A stretch of 64,000 bases of DNA from Gnetum montanum (Eukaryota; Streptophyta; Gnetopsida; Gnetales; Gnetaceae). The position numbers and the translations under genes are program-made. Shown here one piece after another: positions 11,285-22,560 of the stretch (position 1 is its first letter; every line of letters starts with the position of its first letter). The notes beneath the pieces are model-generated. The model ran no database searches. It was not told the DNA's origin and worked only from the letters and a program-made list of their open reading frames with translations. The DNA is taken from contig MNCI01036290.1 of the NCBI GenBank assembly GCA_015680685.1, forward strand, positions 213,901 to 277,900, read 5' to 3'.

Positions 11285-11960
11285 GCAACAATCAAAGACA
11301 ATTTCCCATTTCCTAGTATTAACCAACTTGTCGATACTATGGTCTTTCATCCCTTATTATCCTTCATGGATGGGTTCTCAGGGTACAACCAAATTTTCAT
11401 AAACCTAGAACACCAACTTACTACTACTTTCATGACCCCTAGGGGGACATTTTGTTATACAATGTTGTCCTTTGGACTAAAAAAATTTGGATCAATATAC
11501 CAATGTGTGATGACCTACATCTTTAGTGATTATCTTCTAGAGTGGCTAAATGACTATGTTGATGATATAGTAGTTAAGTCCAAGAAGGCTCATGACCACG
11601 CAAGTGACTTGAACCTTGTCCTTTAATGTTTCTGTAGGCATGACCTTGACCTTAATCCCAAAAAAATGTGTCTTCGGTGTTAAGACCAGTCACATGTTAG
11701 GCTTTGTAGTATCAGAAATAGGAATACAAGTAGATCCTGATAAGGTCAAGGCTATTATCAACTTAGCACCACAAATAAACCTTAAGGAGCTACGCAAATT
11801 GCAAGGTAGAATACAATTTATACAAAGATTTATTACCAGGTTGATTGATAAGTTACACCCAATACAACACCTACTCAAAAAAGGAGTCAACTTTGAGTGG
11901 AGAAATCAATGTCAAGAATCATTCAACAACCTGAAAAAGGAGTTGGTTCATCTTCCAACC
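11285..11960 (+). pseudogene. Family A reverse transcriptase (5'-truncated)
   Basis: Plus-strand RT beginning inside the domain at ATIKDNFPFPSINQLVDTM because a B element is inserted just upstream. It continues through LLSFMDGFSGYNQI, the fingers/palm segment TTFMTPRGTFCYTMLSFGLK, and the catalytic YVDDIVVKSK, which is intact. A frameshift near 11,620 moves the frame to LTLIPKKCVFGVKTSHMLGF and the connection LRKLQGRIQFIQRFITRL. The missing N-terminal part should lie to the left of the window. RT copies element RNA into DNA; this one is broken. Confidence 0.85.
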
Positions 11961-12330
11961 GTCTATCCTCCATAAAGAGATAAGCCTTTCTACATCTACC
12001 TTGCAATCTTGGACATATCCATTGCTTCCCTGCTTTGTCAAAAAAGGGAGAATGGTTCTGAGATTCATGTATACTACTTAATTCATGTGCTAATAGTCCA
12101 TAAGGAAAAATACAAAAATGTAGAGAAAAACTATCTTGCCATGGTTTTTGTGCTAAAAAATGAAGATACTACCTCTTCCATAGTTAAGTCAACATCATTT
12201 GCAAGACTAACATACTTAGGGCCATTACAACCAACATATATGAAAGTAGCAAAATAGCTAGATGGAAAGCAATAACCATATAATTTGACTTGCATTACAT
12301 AGTGCAGTCATCTATAAAGGGTCAAGTGAT
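11961..12330 (+). pseudogene. Family A gypsy-type RNase H
   Basis: Directly follows RT on the plus strand. Recognisable text is PFYIYLAILDISIASLLCQK and KYKNVEKNYLAMVFVLKN, corresponding to the first Asp and the E-helix region of the gypsy RNase H. Stops and frameshifts interrupt it. In an active element it would remove the RNA template during cDNA synthesis. Confidence 0.65.
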
Positions 12331-12389
12331 AGCCATGCAACTCATGGCTTCACCTATAGATGATTAGGAAACAATAGATCCAAAATTTC

Positions 12390-12840
12390 CAGATGATCAT
12401 GTTAACAGTATAAGTCTAGTACCTGTAGACTTCAAGGCTATTTTACACTTTGACAACACTTCAGCAACAAAAGGTGGTAGTTCCATTACTATTATCACAT
12501 TTCCCTCTAGAGAGATCTGACCTTTTACATACCACTTTTCATTTCTTTGTACAAACAACATAGTGGTATACGAAGGTCTCCTTAGAGGCATTCTAGTAGC
12601 TCAAGAGATAGGTATTCAAAATATAGTAATTCGAGGTGATTCACAGTTGGTAATTAACCAAGTTATAGAGGTTTATGCCTATAAAGCACAACACCTACAA
12701 CCTTATTATGATTTTGCAAAACACTTACTAAAATAATTTGCAACGATACATGTCCAACATGTCCCGTACAATGAAAATTCCATAGTTGATACACAGGCCA
12801 CCTTAGCCTTAAGTGTATCGACAAATATGTACTCTAGTTT
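12390..12840 (+). pseudogene. Family A second (archaeal-type) RNase H
   Basis: A second RNase H domain downstream of the first and before integrase, the canonical Tat arrangement. Readable motifs are VDFKAILHFDNTSATKGG (first Asp), VYEGLLRGILVAQEIGIQ (Glu), RGDSQLVINQV (Asp), then HLQPYYDFAKHLLK and HVPYNENSIVDTQATLALS, where the final Asp of the catalytic set falls. One short stretch (about 12,480-12,540) has shifted frame. This domain defines the element as Tat/Ogre-like; within the region it pairs with the same domain near 43,850-44,340 (minus strand). Confidence 0.8.
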
Positions 12841-12899
12841 GACCACTTCCATAATGGATTACACTGAACCTATAATCCATACAACTGGTATTGCATCCA

Positions 12900-14163
12900 T
12901 AAGTACACTTCATGCCCAAGAATGGTAGGATGACATCAAAGCATACCTCCAACAAGGGGAACCCCCACAAAACTTAACACCTACCCAAAAGGACATAAGT
13001 GAAAATGATCGTAGTAGTACATCCTCATAGGTGATAATACCTTATGTCATAGATCTTATGATGCAATACTATTAACTTGCATTTGCAGTAGTGAAGCACA
13101 AAAGATTGTTGACCAAGTACATGAAGGACTATGTGGGGGGCATATAGCTCGTAGAGCAATGATGGCAAAAATTAGACATTTAGGCTACTACTAGCCTTAT
13201 ATGGAGCACAATTATGTCTCCAAGGTCAAGGCATGTGAAATGTGCTAGTGGCATGGGAATCTAATACATGTGTCACCAACCAAACTACGTACTACACAAA
13301 TCACATGGCCATTTCAATGTTGGGGGTTAGACATCATAGGACCTATAACACCTATGTCTTCCACATGACACAGCTTCATTATTACCACAACTGAGTATTT
13401 TATGAAGTGGGTAGAAGCTATTTCCCTTAGGAAGACAACATCTTAGTAGGTTTGCAAATTTATTCTTGATAATATAGTGACCTAATTCAGCCTCCCCATG
13501 ACCATAGTCACAGATAACAGGCCATAATTTAGTAGCACAGAAACCAAGGCCTTCTATGAAAACGTGAGCATTAAACACTCCTTTTCGTCACTGTACTATG
13601 CTCAGGAAAATGGCCAAGTGAAGGCTACCAATAAGGTCATTATCAACCTCCTAAAGAAGAAGCTTAATAATAGCAAGTGATGACGGCATGAACAACTCAC
13701 CTATGCACTTTGGGCCTACTACACAACATGCAAAACTGCAATAGGTAAAACACCATATAGTCTTGTATATGGGTTTGAAGTAGTGTTGCCTCTTGAATTG
13801 TAAGTCTTGTCACTTCGCATGATCCTCTTGAGCTTCATGGATGAGGCTTAGAACAATGAGTTGAGAATCATTGATCTTGACTTTGTGGAGGAAGAGTGCA
13901 TCCAAACACTTGATCACATCAAGTGGTACCAAGATAAACAATGGCAAAAGCATCACCATAATTTGCATCAACACCCAATCAAGAAAGGGGACTTGGTCCT
14001 TAAGGCCATTTGCAAGCCTATGAACAAGTTCTCAGCCAACTAGGAAGGGCTTTTCTTGGTCACTAAGATGTATGAAAATGGAGCCTTCAAGCTTGTTGAT
14101 TTAGATGAAAAAAAGTTTGACAATCTTGTCAACCACTTGTACCTGAAGCTGTATTACACCTAA
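12900..14163 (+). pseudogene. Family A integrase
   Basis: Plus-strand integrase. Visible parts are the zinc-binding region with a trailing HGNLIHVSPTKLRT, the first core Asp in GLDIIGPITP, a second in MTIVTDNRPXFSS, and the third acidic site in NGQVKATNKVIINLL, where the expected Glu is Lys. The C-terminal domain follows (HHNLHQHPIKKGDLVLKA, then KLVDLDEKKFDNLVNHLYLK) and the frame ends at a stop near 14,161. Integrase inserts cDNA into the host chromosome. With the Glu changed and about twenty stops it is inactive. The same Glu-to-Lys change is present in the copy at about 43,095. Confidence 0.85.
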
Positions 14164-14199
14164 CATGTAGTATCTTGTCAATAATAAAGCAAGGTAAGA

Positions 14200-14560
14200 A
14201 GAACATCCTCTATGACATTAAACTATCACAAAACATTTTCTATGATGTTAAACTAGCATAGATGGTCTGCTATGACCTTAAACTAGCATAGACCATTCGT
14301 TATGATATTAAACTAGCATAGAATGTCCTAGGGCTATGACATTAATTGGCACCCACAGCATGGTCCACTATGACCTTAAATTGGCCATCCACCATCTACT
14401 ATGATGTTAAACTAGCATAGTGGTCTACTAGGACCTTAAACTAACACATCATGATCCACTGAGACCTTAAACTGGGACAACAGTCTGCTAGGACCTTAAA
14501 CTAGCACAATCAGTGGTCTACAAAGACCTAAAACTAGGTTCACAATTTAGCATCGACAGT
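14200..14560 (+). repeat. Minisatellite after integrase (family A)
   Basis: About nine imperfect units of roughly 40-46 bp, each containing a core like CTATGACCTTAAACTAGCAT. The same core recurs at 42,630-42,840, 46,130-46,210, 51,355-51,640 and 61,366-61,560, always in the same orientation relative to its element. Tandem repeats in the untranslated part of Tat/Ogre elements are a known property of that group. Confidence 0.8.
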
Positions 14561-16079
14561 CCAACATACATGATCCTACAAACAAGTGATCCAGAATACT
14601 TCCAAGCTTCCATTGCCTACCCATCCCTCTCAGGTAGGATGGGGTGGGGTGTTGCAGTTCCAGAATAAAGCTCATGTTGTCAAGGGAAAACCCTTTGGAA
14701 CATTTGCAACATCATAGCCCCTAGCATCTTGTTGATCTTCTAGAGATGTCATTTGGGATCTTGCTAACCTTCTAGAGCTATTTCCACCATCGCCAATCAT
14801 CTTAGTCATAGCTCTCATCAATAGCACCTCCCATTAGAGTCCCAATAGTACTATAGCGTAGCCATAGTGCTACCATCCTCTAGCCCTCACCATTGCCAGA
14901 GTCTAGGAGAGCATTTAGCAGCATGGCCCTTCACCCTATAGCTAAATTACTTGGCTCCTACCTTTTGTGAGAATGCTTGAGCACTAGCATCACCATTGCT
15001 CCTAGCCTCTTGAGTGCTCACTTTTGGTGGGGTTGTAGGAGCTTTCCAGCTTGCCATTGCGGACACCTGCATTGGCCTTCTTGCTTTGGAAATTGCACAC
15101 ATTTGACATAGCACTCATAGCCCTTGCAATGTCCCAACCAGATAGGACTTCACCCTCATCTCACATACTAGTATTGTTCTCTTATTTTCTTTGTGTTGTG
15201 TTTGTAGGATAAAGCCTAGGTGGCATCGTTAAATGGTGTGTTTTACCATGAGGGAAAGATACCCCATTGTTCTAATGTATTTACTTTAGCTTGCCTAGCT
15301 ACTTGAGAGTGCACACCCCTCCTATCATCTTATTCTTTTAACCAAACCTAACCTTTACCTCTTGATCTTGCAACTTCCCACATCCCTTGCAATCTTCTCT
15401 AATGCATATGAAACCCTTTCATACACTTAGCTGTTAAACCCATGATGGACGTAATGCAACTCATCCCATTGGGAGCCTTGGTAGGCTAGTCTAAGCCCCA
15501 TACAGATGTAAATAGCTTATCCTGGGGAGGAAACACCTATCATATAGCTATGATGTGGTTACCTTTAAGTACATATAGATGTACGATTCACCTGGCAATG
15601 CAAAAAAAAAAAGCAAGGAGAAAGAAATTATTAAAAAAGAGAGATATGAATAAAGGAAGAGAAGAGAAAAAAGAAAAGAAAATGGAACTAGCTAAATTCC
15701 CAAGTCAAAAGGCATAGTTTCGTCTTGCAACCAATCTAGCCTTGGATTGACCATCTCATAAGTACTTCAACAAGAGGTCAAAATCGAAAAGATAGGACAC
15801 CCCTACATGTTGATTCCCTCATGAGAATTCTAAAAAGGGATCATACTATGGAAATACGCTATCATGACATTACATCCCATAGTTATCCTTTCCATCCATT
15901 GTCCCCTGACCCATCTTCTCAAAGCTATTCCCTGTTCCCTACCATACTTCATTTTCCTAGCACTCTCAAGCATAGCAAAGCATCATCTAAGTAAGCACTA
16001 AAGAATGGTGTTGGTTTTTTCTTCATCATGGTGTTTCATGTTCTTTGTTGATGTCTCTCAGGTTAATCCTCCAAACATG
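14561..16079 (+). mobile_element. Family A 3' untranslated region
   Basis: No coding signal. A purine-rich tract of about 90 bases (15,600-15,690; runs of A with G) lies some 400 bp before the polypurine tract; its counterpart is the pyrimidine run at 41,803-41,865 in the minus-strand element. A block with GGAGGAAACACCTATC at about 15,517 is shared with the minus strand near 41,995, confirming that both are the same 3' region. Confidence 0.6.
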
Positions 16080-16095
16080 AACAAAGAGGGGCCAG
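16080..16095 (+). other. Polypurine tract
   Basis: AACAAAGAGGGGCCAG immediately before the LTR start TGAAACAC. It is the best-preserved polypurine tract of family A here. Confidence 0.75.
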
Positions 16096-16189
16096 TGAAA
16101 CACGACTAATTTTGGGCTCTCACGACTCAACAGAAAAATTTTCTAAGTGTCAAGATTTGGGCAAAATATTTCTAAGTCAAGTGTCATTC

Positions 16190-17030
16190 TACACAACATA
16201 GATAACATAGCACACTATAAATCCTAATGTTTGCAAAATTTTTCTAAGCCTACCTACTACGCTCCCTAGCACAGCCAATGTAGCACATGTTTCCAAGGCC
16301 ATTTTGCACAAATGTTAAGCCAGAAGTAGTTAAAAGGTTACTAAGGATGGATCAAACAATTTGGCAAATTTTCTATCTCCTAAGCCATCAAGCTTGCTAT
16401 GCTCTTTAGCTTACCCAGCTTGACACAAGTCCCAGTTGCCAGTCCACCTAAGTGCTAGGCTAGGAGTGGCCAAAGGTTCTCAACATGGAAAAAATAATTT
16501 AGCAAATTTTCTATCTTTTGGGTCTATGATGCTCTTCTACACTATACAGTGTAGATAGTGTAGCACAAGTTCACGAGCTAAAATTTTCATAAATGTTGAA
16601 TCTGGAGTTTGTCCAATTTGGAAATTTTTTGAATACTAAGATTACCTATCATGCTTTACCCTCAAAGCATGGTTAGGATGCCATGAAGAAACCTTGTGAA
16701 TTTTGGCAAAATTCATCCAAAAATTGGTTCTACGCTCTACTACACTACACAGCATAGCCAACGTGATAAGTTTTTGAGGCCAATATTTTTCCAAGTGTGA
16801 AACAAGAAGGCATCAGGCTATTCTAACATGGAAGATGCATTTTCTAGTTGCTAAAGTCACCTGTTTTGCTACATCCAATTTTGACAAAATTCACTGGAAA
16901 ATGGGTGTTATTCTCTACTATGTTGCATAGCATAGATAACACAGCAAGCCAAATTTGCAAAAAGTTTCTAAGTGTTTACACTATGCTCCATCACGCTAGG
17001 TAGCATAAATAGCATAACAATTGGAAACTA
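16190..17030 (+). repeat. Hairpin array in family A U3 (AGCATAG type)
   Basis: Repeated spacer words TTTGGCAAATTTTCT and inverted CTACACTATA..AGTGTAGATAGTGTAG (about 16,540-16,565), CTCTACTACACTACACAGCATAG (16,735-16,757) and TATGTTGCATAGCATAG (16,919-16,935). It is the plus-strand counterpart of the arrays at 1.5-2.1 and 5.5-6.4 kb. Confidence 0.65.
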
Positions 17031-17472
17031 CTACCAAATGTCTCCAAAAGCTCCCAAAACTTAGCATTGACCTTCTTCTTAGCTCTGACATCCTTCTAGT
17101 GGTCAAGATTAGTAGTTTACTTTCCTTTTGCATCCCTTATTAATCCCAAAAATTATTCCTATGCTTGACCCTACGCGAAAGAGGGGAAAGACGTAGTTCT
17201 AGAGCATAGGCTCCAAATTGCATTATGTTTTGGCATTATTTGTAGGTACCTGGCAACCCTCCAGACTTTAGCACATGCAGTTTGGGTAGTATGATCATAG
17301 CTTGGTGGATTTTCAGTTTCTGTTCTTGTCCTATAGAGTGTAGCACCATTGAGCTTAACACTTAGAGCTTGACACTTTGAGAATAGCATGCCAACGTGAC
17401 TCCTTCACATTCGTGCTACATGGAACCCAGGACATGTGGCACCCAATCTGCATCTCCCCTCAACCTTAGCCC

Positions 17473-17480
17473 TATAAATA
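17473..17480 (+). promoter_or_regulatory. LTR TATA box
   Basis: TATAAATA in CCCTATAAATACCC, at the same position relative to the LTR end as in the other family A LTRs. Confidence 0.65.
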
Positions 17481-18190
17481 CCCTAGTAATCAATGTTTTA
17501 AAGGTTGACTTTTGGTAGTTCGATTTTCCAAAAGATTAATGAGAAAAATTTTGATGATTGGAAAATATTAGCATTAGAGCACTTCTAACACCTGCCTCAC
17601 CCCTACACTCAAGCATGATTCCTGGTTGAGCACCACTCCTGCACCTACACTGCATGGCAATAGCCAACCCATAAAGTTTTGTCTCACCTTGGCATCTATT
17701 AGCACAACATCCTCAAAGTTCCAGGGATTGTGACCATACTACTTTGCTACCCCATTATGCATGTCTGACATTGCATACTGATTCCACACATCATTTAAGC
17801 AGAAGTCACATTCCCCAATCTTGGGGTGGTGCATTTCCTTACTTAACTCTCATTTCATTTTTCTACAACATGTATTTCAAATTTTTATTGTGATTACTTA
17901 ATTCTATTATCAATATGCATTGATACACTCATGTTGATACACTCTCGTTGTTATGCATATCATGCTCTTACTTCCAACTCCCACATGTAATGCTCTAAAA
18001 ACTTTGTTTACAAATAGTTATTGTACACCACATAAGTCCCTGTCTAATTGACCAGACCATTCATGGCACCCCATTTTTGCTTTATCTAGCACAACCCTCC
18101 TCCAGACTCAAAGTTAGGTTATACACCTGATGACCTCTTGGTGTTCCAGCCACTGACATTTTCAAATGCTACAATCATCTCTGTTATGTA

Positions 18191-18889
18191 GTGGTACCAT
18201 TAGGGGATGGGGACATGATTGCTTCAATATACTAAAAAATGCTCTATTATTAGGTAAAGCTATAGGTCAACAATGAGATCTAATTGATATCTAAAATGAG
18301 ATATGAAATTATGACTTACTGTAATTCTTAGAAGTAAGAGAAGATCTAGATCTAGTAGCAGTGTCTCCCTTTTTGTCTCTTTCTCCTTGATGTCTACTAT
18401 AGAATTAGTTAATCTTTTATGGTATCATCATTAGGTGTATATTCTTACAAGGATTTGATAATTTTGGCTAGAGGGGAGAGAACTTATGGGAAAACTAATA
18501 AAAAGGAAATCTATTTATAAAAAAAATTTCTTAAATCCTTTTTGTAACATGGGTTATTATTCAAAACCTATCTAATAGGCATCTCATATAAGAAAATTAA
18601 TAGTCATCAATAAGTTCTAAGTTAATAGTTATGTCTAAGTTTAAACTATTAATAAATTCTAAGCTCAAAAGCATAACTAATAATAGGATAGCACAAGATC
18701 CTATAAAACCTCAACTAAAACTAAATTAAAAATTATGAAAAAAAATAAAATATAATTTTACCAAAAGTACAAATTATTCAAAGAACATGGATGAAAACCA
18801 AAGTAGTACCCATTGTGTGAATGAACAATATAGTGCCTAATACTTGCTAAATAAAAACTCCAAAAAAGAAAAGCTTAGTGAAAATATGG
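18191..18889 (+). other. AT-rich stretch without recognised content
   Basis: Apart from the TGGTACCATTAGGGG word at 18,192, I see no ORF, repeat or homology to the other elements here. Base composition is AT-rich with several poly-A runs near 18,720-18,760. It lies between a family A 3' LTR and a family B 3' LTR, so it could be genuine host flank or an unrecognised element. Confidence 0.4.
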
Positions 18890-19927
18890 TGATGAGTGGT
18901 AAGGTATCCCTACACTCAACCATACGAAATGAGTGTAGCACACATGATCCGGTTGAAATCCACAGACTAAGTGCCTACACGCCCCATGGAACACTTGGGG
19001 TTAATCATTTGTTGTCTTCCCATACTTACTTGTAGTTGTCACGGTGTATGGTTAAGTAAGTCCGAGGTATATGATTTTTATAGTTTTTATGTTTTTCTCC
19101 TATGCTATCGAGCTGAAGGGTTGAGAAACTAACTAACTCTAACTAATAACTAAGTCTAAATTACCTAGTATCAGCATCTGTTCCAACTTACCATACACAC
19201 CCTGAATCGATGCAACCGCGGCTACCAAATGCTAATCATTGTTGGGATCACCGAGCATAACGCACATGCTCAAAGTGGTCATACTGAGGAACCTAACTAG
19301 GAGGAAAGGGTTGAGAGAATCTATCTAGCCTAAGTGCAATGAGCAGCCAATTCCTTAACTAACCGTACACATATGGGACTGTCACTAGGATTACCAAGTG
19401 TAGATCTTAGATACGCCACTGGGTTACCAAGAAGTCACCTTAGATGCTCGTAATCAAGTCATACTCATACCGCATGCGATGAGTAGCCGATTCCTTGACT
19501 ATCCGTACACATCCTTAGATGCTCATAATCAAGTTGTACTCATTCTGCATTCTAGGAGTTTAAGGGTGAGAGAGAAAATAATAAATAAAATCATATTCCA
19601 TGCACTGCAAGGTTTATCTAGAAAGCTCGTCTTTATTGCCATACACAACTTATGTTCAGGTATAATGTTGCTCGAATAAAGATCCGTTCACTTTAGAACT
19701 CCTACTGCTGGCACATGAAAAATATTCTATCTCTAGAGTGATCAAACTACCAGAGTTTCCCTAATTCTAACTCAGGATGGATAAACAAGGGAGAGCTGCC
19801 TCTTATTTATAGATATGGTGACGGACCGCGATATCGTGTACGCAACATCGTAGGGGACGACGCAATATTGCGGCAGTTGCGATATCGCATAAGTGATATC
19901 ACGGCTCATGCAAATCATGTCTCATCA
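18890..19927 (-). repeat. Family B LTR (3' LTR of the 18.9-25.4 kb element)
   Basis: 1,038-bp LTR; the plus strand reads TGATGAG...CTCATCA (7-bp terminal inverted repeat). The TATA box is on the minus strand at 19,802-19,811 (TATAAATAAG). Only about 115 bp lie between the LTR start (19,927) and the TATA box, and that segment is filled with GATATCG words. A polypurine tract follows on the right, so the element body is to the right. Confidence 0.85.
19802..19811 (-). promoter_or_regulatory. Family B LTR TATA box
   Basis: TATAAATAAG on the minus strand, directly downstream of the GATATC-rich short U3 (about 19,825-19,905: GCGATATCG and related words, also an ATATTGCGG/GCGACG segment that is CG-rich compared with its surroundings). 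Confidence 0.55.
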
Positions 19928-19942
19928 TACCCCCATGACTGA
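19928..19942 (-). other. Polypurine tract, family B
   Basis: Minus-strand CAGTCATGGGGGTA directly before the LTR start TGATGAG. The same TCA(G/T)TCATGGGGG word appears again at about 20,507 and 21,840 inside the element. Confidence 0.6.
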
Positions 19943-21821
19943 ATGAAAACTCATCCTCAAGTTCCTTACAATAATATTGGGAAGGTATGGAATTATTGAG
20001 GGGAATGGAACTAATGGGATGACATGTGAATGGATCATCATTACAAGACTTGAAAAAACTAGTATTCATGATAATAAGGGTGAACACCTTATTACAATGA
20101 CATCAGGCTTTTGTTGGCAGTTGATAAAGAAAGAGAGAGGGAGAAAGAAGTGTTGCTACTACCAATGCCAAGATTGCACCTTCCATTGTCCATCGGTAAG
20201 CACGCCATCGATCTTGCTCCTTGCATAGCCGCTTCCAGTGCCACTCCATTCCAAGTGTTCCCTCCAGATCTGATCCATTGTTGTATGATCGCCATCTGCA
20301 CACACAACACAATCATATATTAGCAAGGGTAAATGAATCATCATGTGATTAATACCTTGCTTTGGTGTAGGTTCATTGGCTACATTGTGGTATGGCTAAT
20401 ACAAATCTGGGGATATATTAATGAGGAATACCAAAGGTGTAGGGGTTAGGAAGGAAATCAAAAATTTCAGGGCTAGGAGAAAATAAAAAAAAAACTGGGC
20501 CCCATACCCCCATGACTAATTGAGAACCTCTGGTAGCATTAGAATGGAGAAAGAAAAGGAGTAAGAAAGAGAGATAAAAAGGGACAACTATGGCATTGAT
20601 GAAATGGATGTCAAGATGGAAATGAACAAAATAAAATTAATTGCAAAATGTTAAGGGAAATAATTTAACTAATTTTCCAAATAGGAATGTCAGTGGGTCC
20701 TCCCCAAAGCAGGCTCATGCCCTTAGTGCCATGAAAAACGCACATTCAAAGAGTCCATAGGCTCTGGGAATGTTAGTTGGAATAAGACTTAAATTCTTAA
20801 CCGCAAGAATTTACCAAAAAGAAAACAATGAATCTACCAAAATATACACTAATGATACAACCGGTAATGAGGTGAACAATGGAGAGAAGAGTGGAGAGAA
20901 GAGGATGGAATGGAATCTCAAAAACTAGGTGGTGTACAGCCCCTTGTGTGTTTCATGATTAATTTGACTTAGCAAATCCCATTCCAAGTCCGACCTCAAA
21001 CCATCCACATCTAGTGACTTTGCATTAATGCATTCAGCTAAACCATCCACTTGGATAACAAGGATGCATCTCCAAAGAGCCACCACCATTCCAACGAAAC
21101 AAAGGAGAGAATGGGAGGCAAGAAGGGCCTTAGTTAGAGGGAATACTTTTGGTTCCATAACTAGTGCTTGTAGCCCAAGTTTATTTCATCTAAGGGGTGT
21201 GCTTTGAATTCTCACTTAGTTTTTTTTTTATGTTTTATGTTTTTATGCGTGAGAACCACACCATGCAAATACTCAGCTTTTGATAATTGGGTAACATCGG
21301 AATGGCCAGAAAAACTCAAAAAAAGAAAACATCCAAGCACCCAATAGAATGGCTAACATAAAAGCATCAAGTTCCCTTGAAGTCACACCCTTTTCAAACC
21401 TTGAGTCCTTCCTTAGTTTGAGAAATACCTAGTCACCGATTCGTTTAAGTTCTTATTAAGAAAGGGACTATACATTTCCAAGCCAAGTGAGACCATAGAG
21501 TGTTCTAGATGGATGGATGAAGTGAACTCATTGCCTACCATATCAAAAGAACATACCTTAGTATCAACATCATAGCTTAAGGTAAAAAAAAAACATTAGC
21601 AATCAATATGAAAATAGTTCATACCATCATTCTGAATACTTATTGGGTGACAAACTTACAGGATGGATCACACACACACACAATGGAAAAAGTATAACGA
21701 TGTTGTAAAACAAAAACAAGAAAAATTAAAGAAAGTTGTAAAATAAAAATGTGTAAGACAAAAACATGTAAAACAAAAACATGTAAAATAAAAACTTAAA
21801 AGAACTGAGGGCCCCATATGA
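19943..21821 (-). mobile_element. Family B internal region lacking RT, RNase H and integrase
   Basis: Between the protease end (21,822) and the polypurine tract there is 1.9 kb with no recognisable pol domain on either strand. It holds a CA dinucleotide run (21,669-21,682), an A-rich tandem repeat (21,703-21,800) and two extra polypurine-tract-like words. The element thus keeps gag and protease but has lost or replaced pol. Confidence 0.5.
21703..21800 (+). repeat. A-rich short tandem repeat
   Basis: Imperfect units of about 17 bp around ATGTAAAACAAAAAC, five to six copies, just beyond the end of the family B protease frame. Confidence 0.6.
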
Positions 21822-22560
21822 TTAGCATAAGTGGCCATCTCCCCCATGACTGAGTTGTAAGGGAGAGATCCGAAATAATGAACATTTGTTTAAATTTCTA
21901 AGAAGTGCCCAACCCCTCCCCATTGATGATCTTAGATTAAGGGATGGAAGTTGGCGACGCTCACATTCCAACATATCTATGCCTTCGTTGTTGGCATGGT
22001 TTATCTCCCCAGTTTGTTCCATGCATATTTGGTTGCTCCTTTGAGTAGCTGTCAACCACGAGATATCTACTACTTCTTGTGTGGTTGCTACATATAGGCA
22101 TCTTTGTTTCAAAGTTTTAAGAGTACACCTATTACATGGAGGCATTTCCTCCATGTTATCACCCAATGAATCACTGTATGTGATGCATGGAACTTTCCTC
22201 TTCTTGATTTTTCCATAAATATTTATCTTAGATATTTTCAAGGAAAGATTGTGGATCCTAAGGCATGCGTCTACTATACTTAGCCATGCCCTTCCCATTA
22301 TAATTGGGAAGTCCCCTTCGTTGTTGTTGACTTCAATCACCAAAAAATCAGTTGGGTAAGACCAACCACACACAGTGGTAATGATGTCCTCCACCAATCC
22401 CAAGGGAATGGTGATGGACTGGTCTACCAGCTCTAGTTAGATGTTGCTCTTCTTAAGTTGGGGCAAGTTCCAGGCGTGATACATCTCTCATGAAATTAAG
22501 TTAACTCCGAAACCTGAGTCAAGAAGAGCCCTATGTGGTTTATTTCCGGTGATTTGTAAA
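21822..22560 (-). pseudogene. Family B aspartic protease and C-terminal linker
   Basis: Minus strand; the open part runs 22,403 to 21,822. The active-site loop is LLDSGFGVNLIS (about 22,525), with the normal DSGA changed to DSGF. Downstream come the flap region and GLVEDIITTVCGWSYPTDFL, then FPIIMGRAWLSIVDACLRI, the typical end of an OTA-clade protease. The following 110 residues contain two Cys-rich bits (CNRCTLKTLKQRC) and lead into a linker that normally joins RT. A stop at the end is followed by non-coding DNA instead of RT. It releases gag and pol proteins from the polyprotein in active relatives. Confidence 0.75.

Larger units (their letters stand above)
16096..18190 (+). repeat. Family A LTR (3' LTR of the 11.3-18.2 kb element)
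   Basis: Plus-strand LTR of about 2.1 kb starting TGAAACACGACTAATTTTGG. U3 contains a hairpin array (16,190-17,030), the TATA box is at 17,473-17,480, and the R-U5 part matches other family A LTRs (GACCTCTTGGTGTTCCAGCC near 18,140). A TGGTACCATTAGGGG sequence directly follows at 18,192. It could be a primer-binding-site-like start of another internal region or merely flank. Confidence 0.75.

Noticed and set aside
14200-14560. Regular short repeats that could suggest a CRISPR array
   Set aside because: Units are imperfect, vary in length, have no conserved repeat with unique spacers, and recur in each family A element; this is a retrotransposon minisatellite in a plant genome.
20092-20344. 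Cluster of overlapping small frames on both strands near 20.2 kb
   Set aside because: All five compete for the same DNA, none resembles a known protein, and the region lies in the pol-less part of a B element.
21669-21682. CA dinucleotide run as a regulatory element
   Set aside because: Seven-unit microsatellite of a common kind with nothing linking it to a function.
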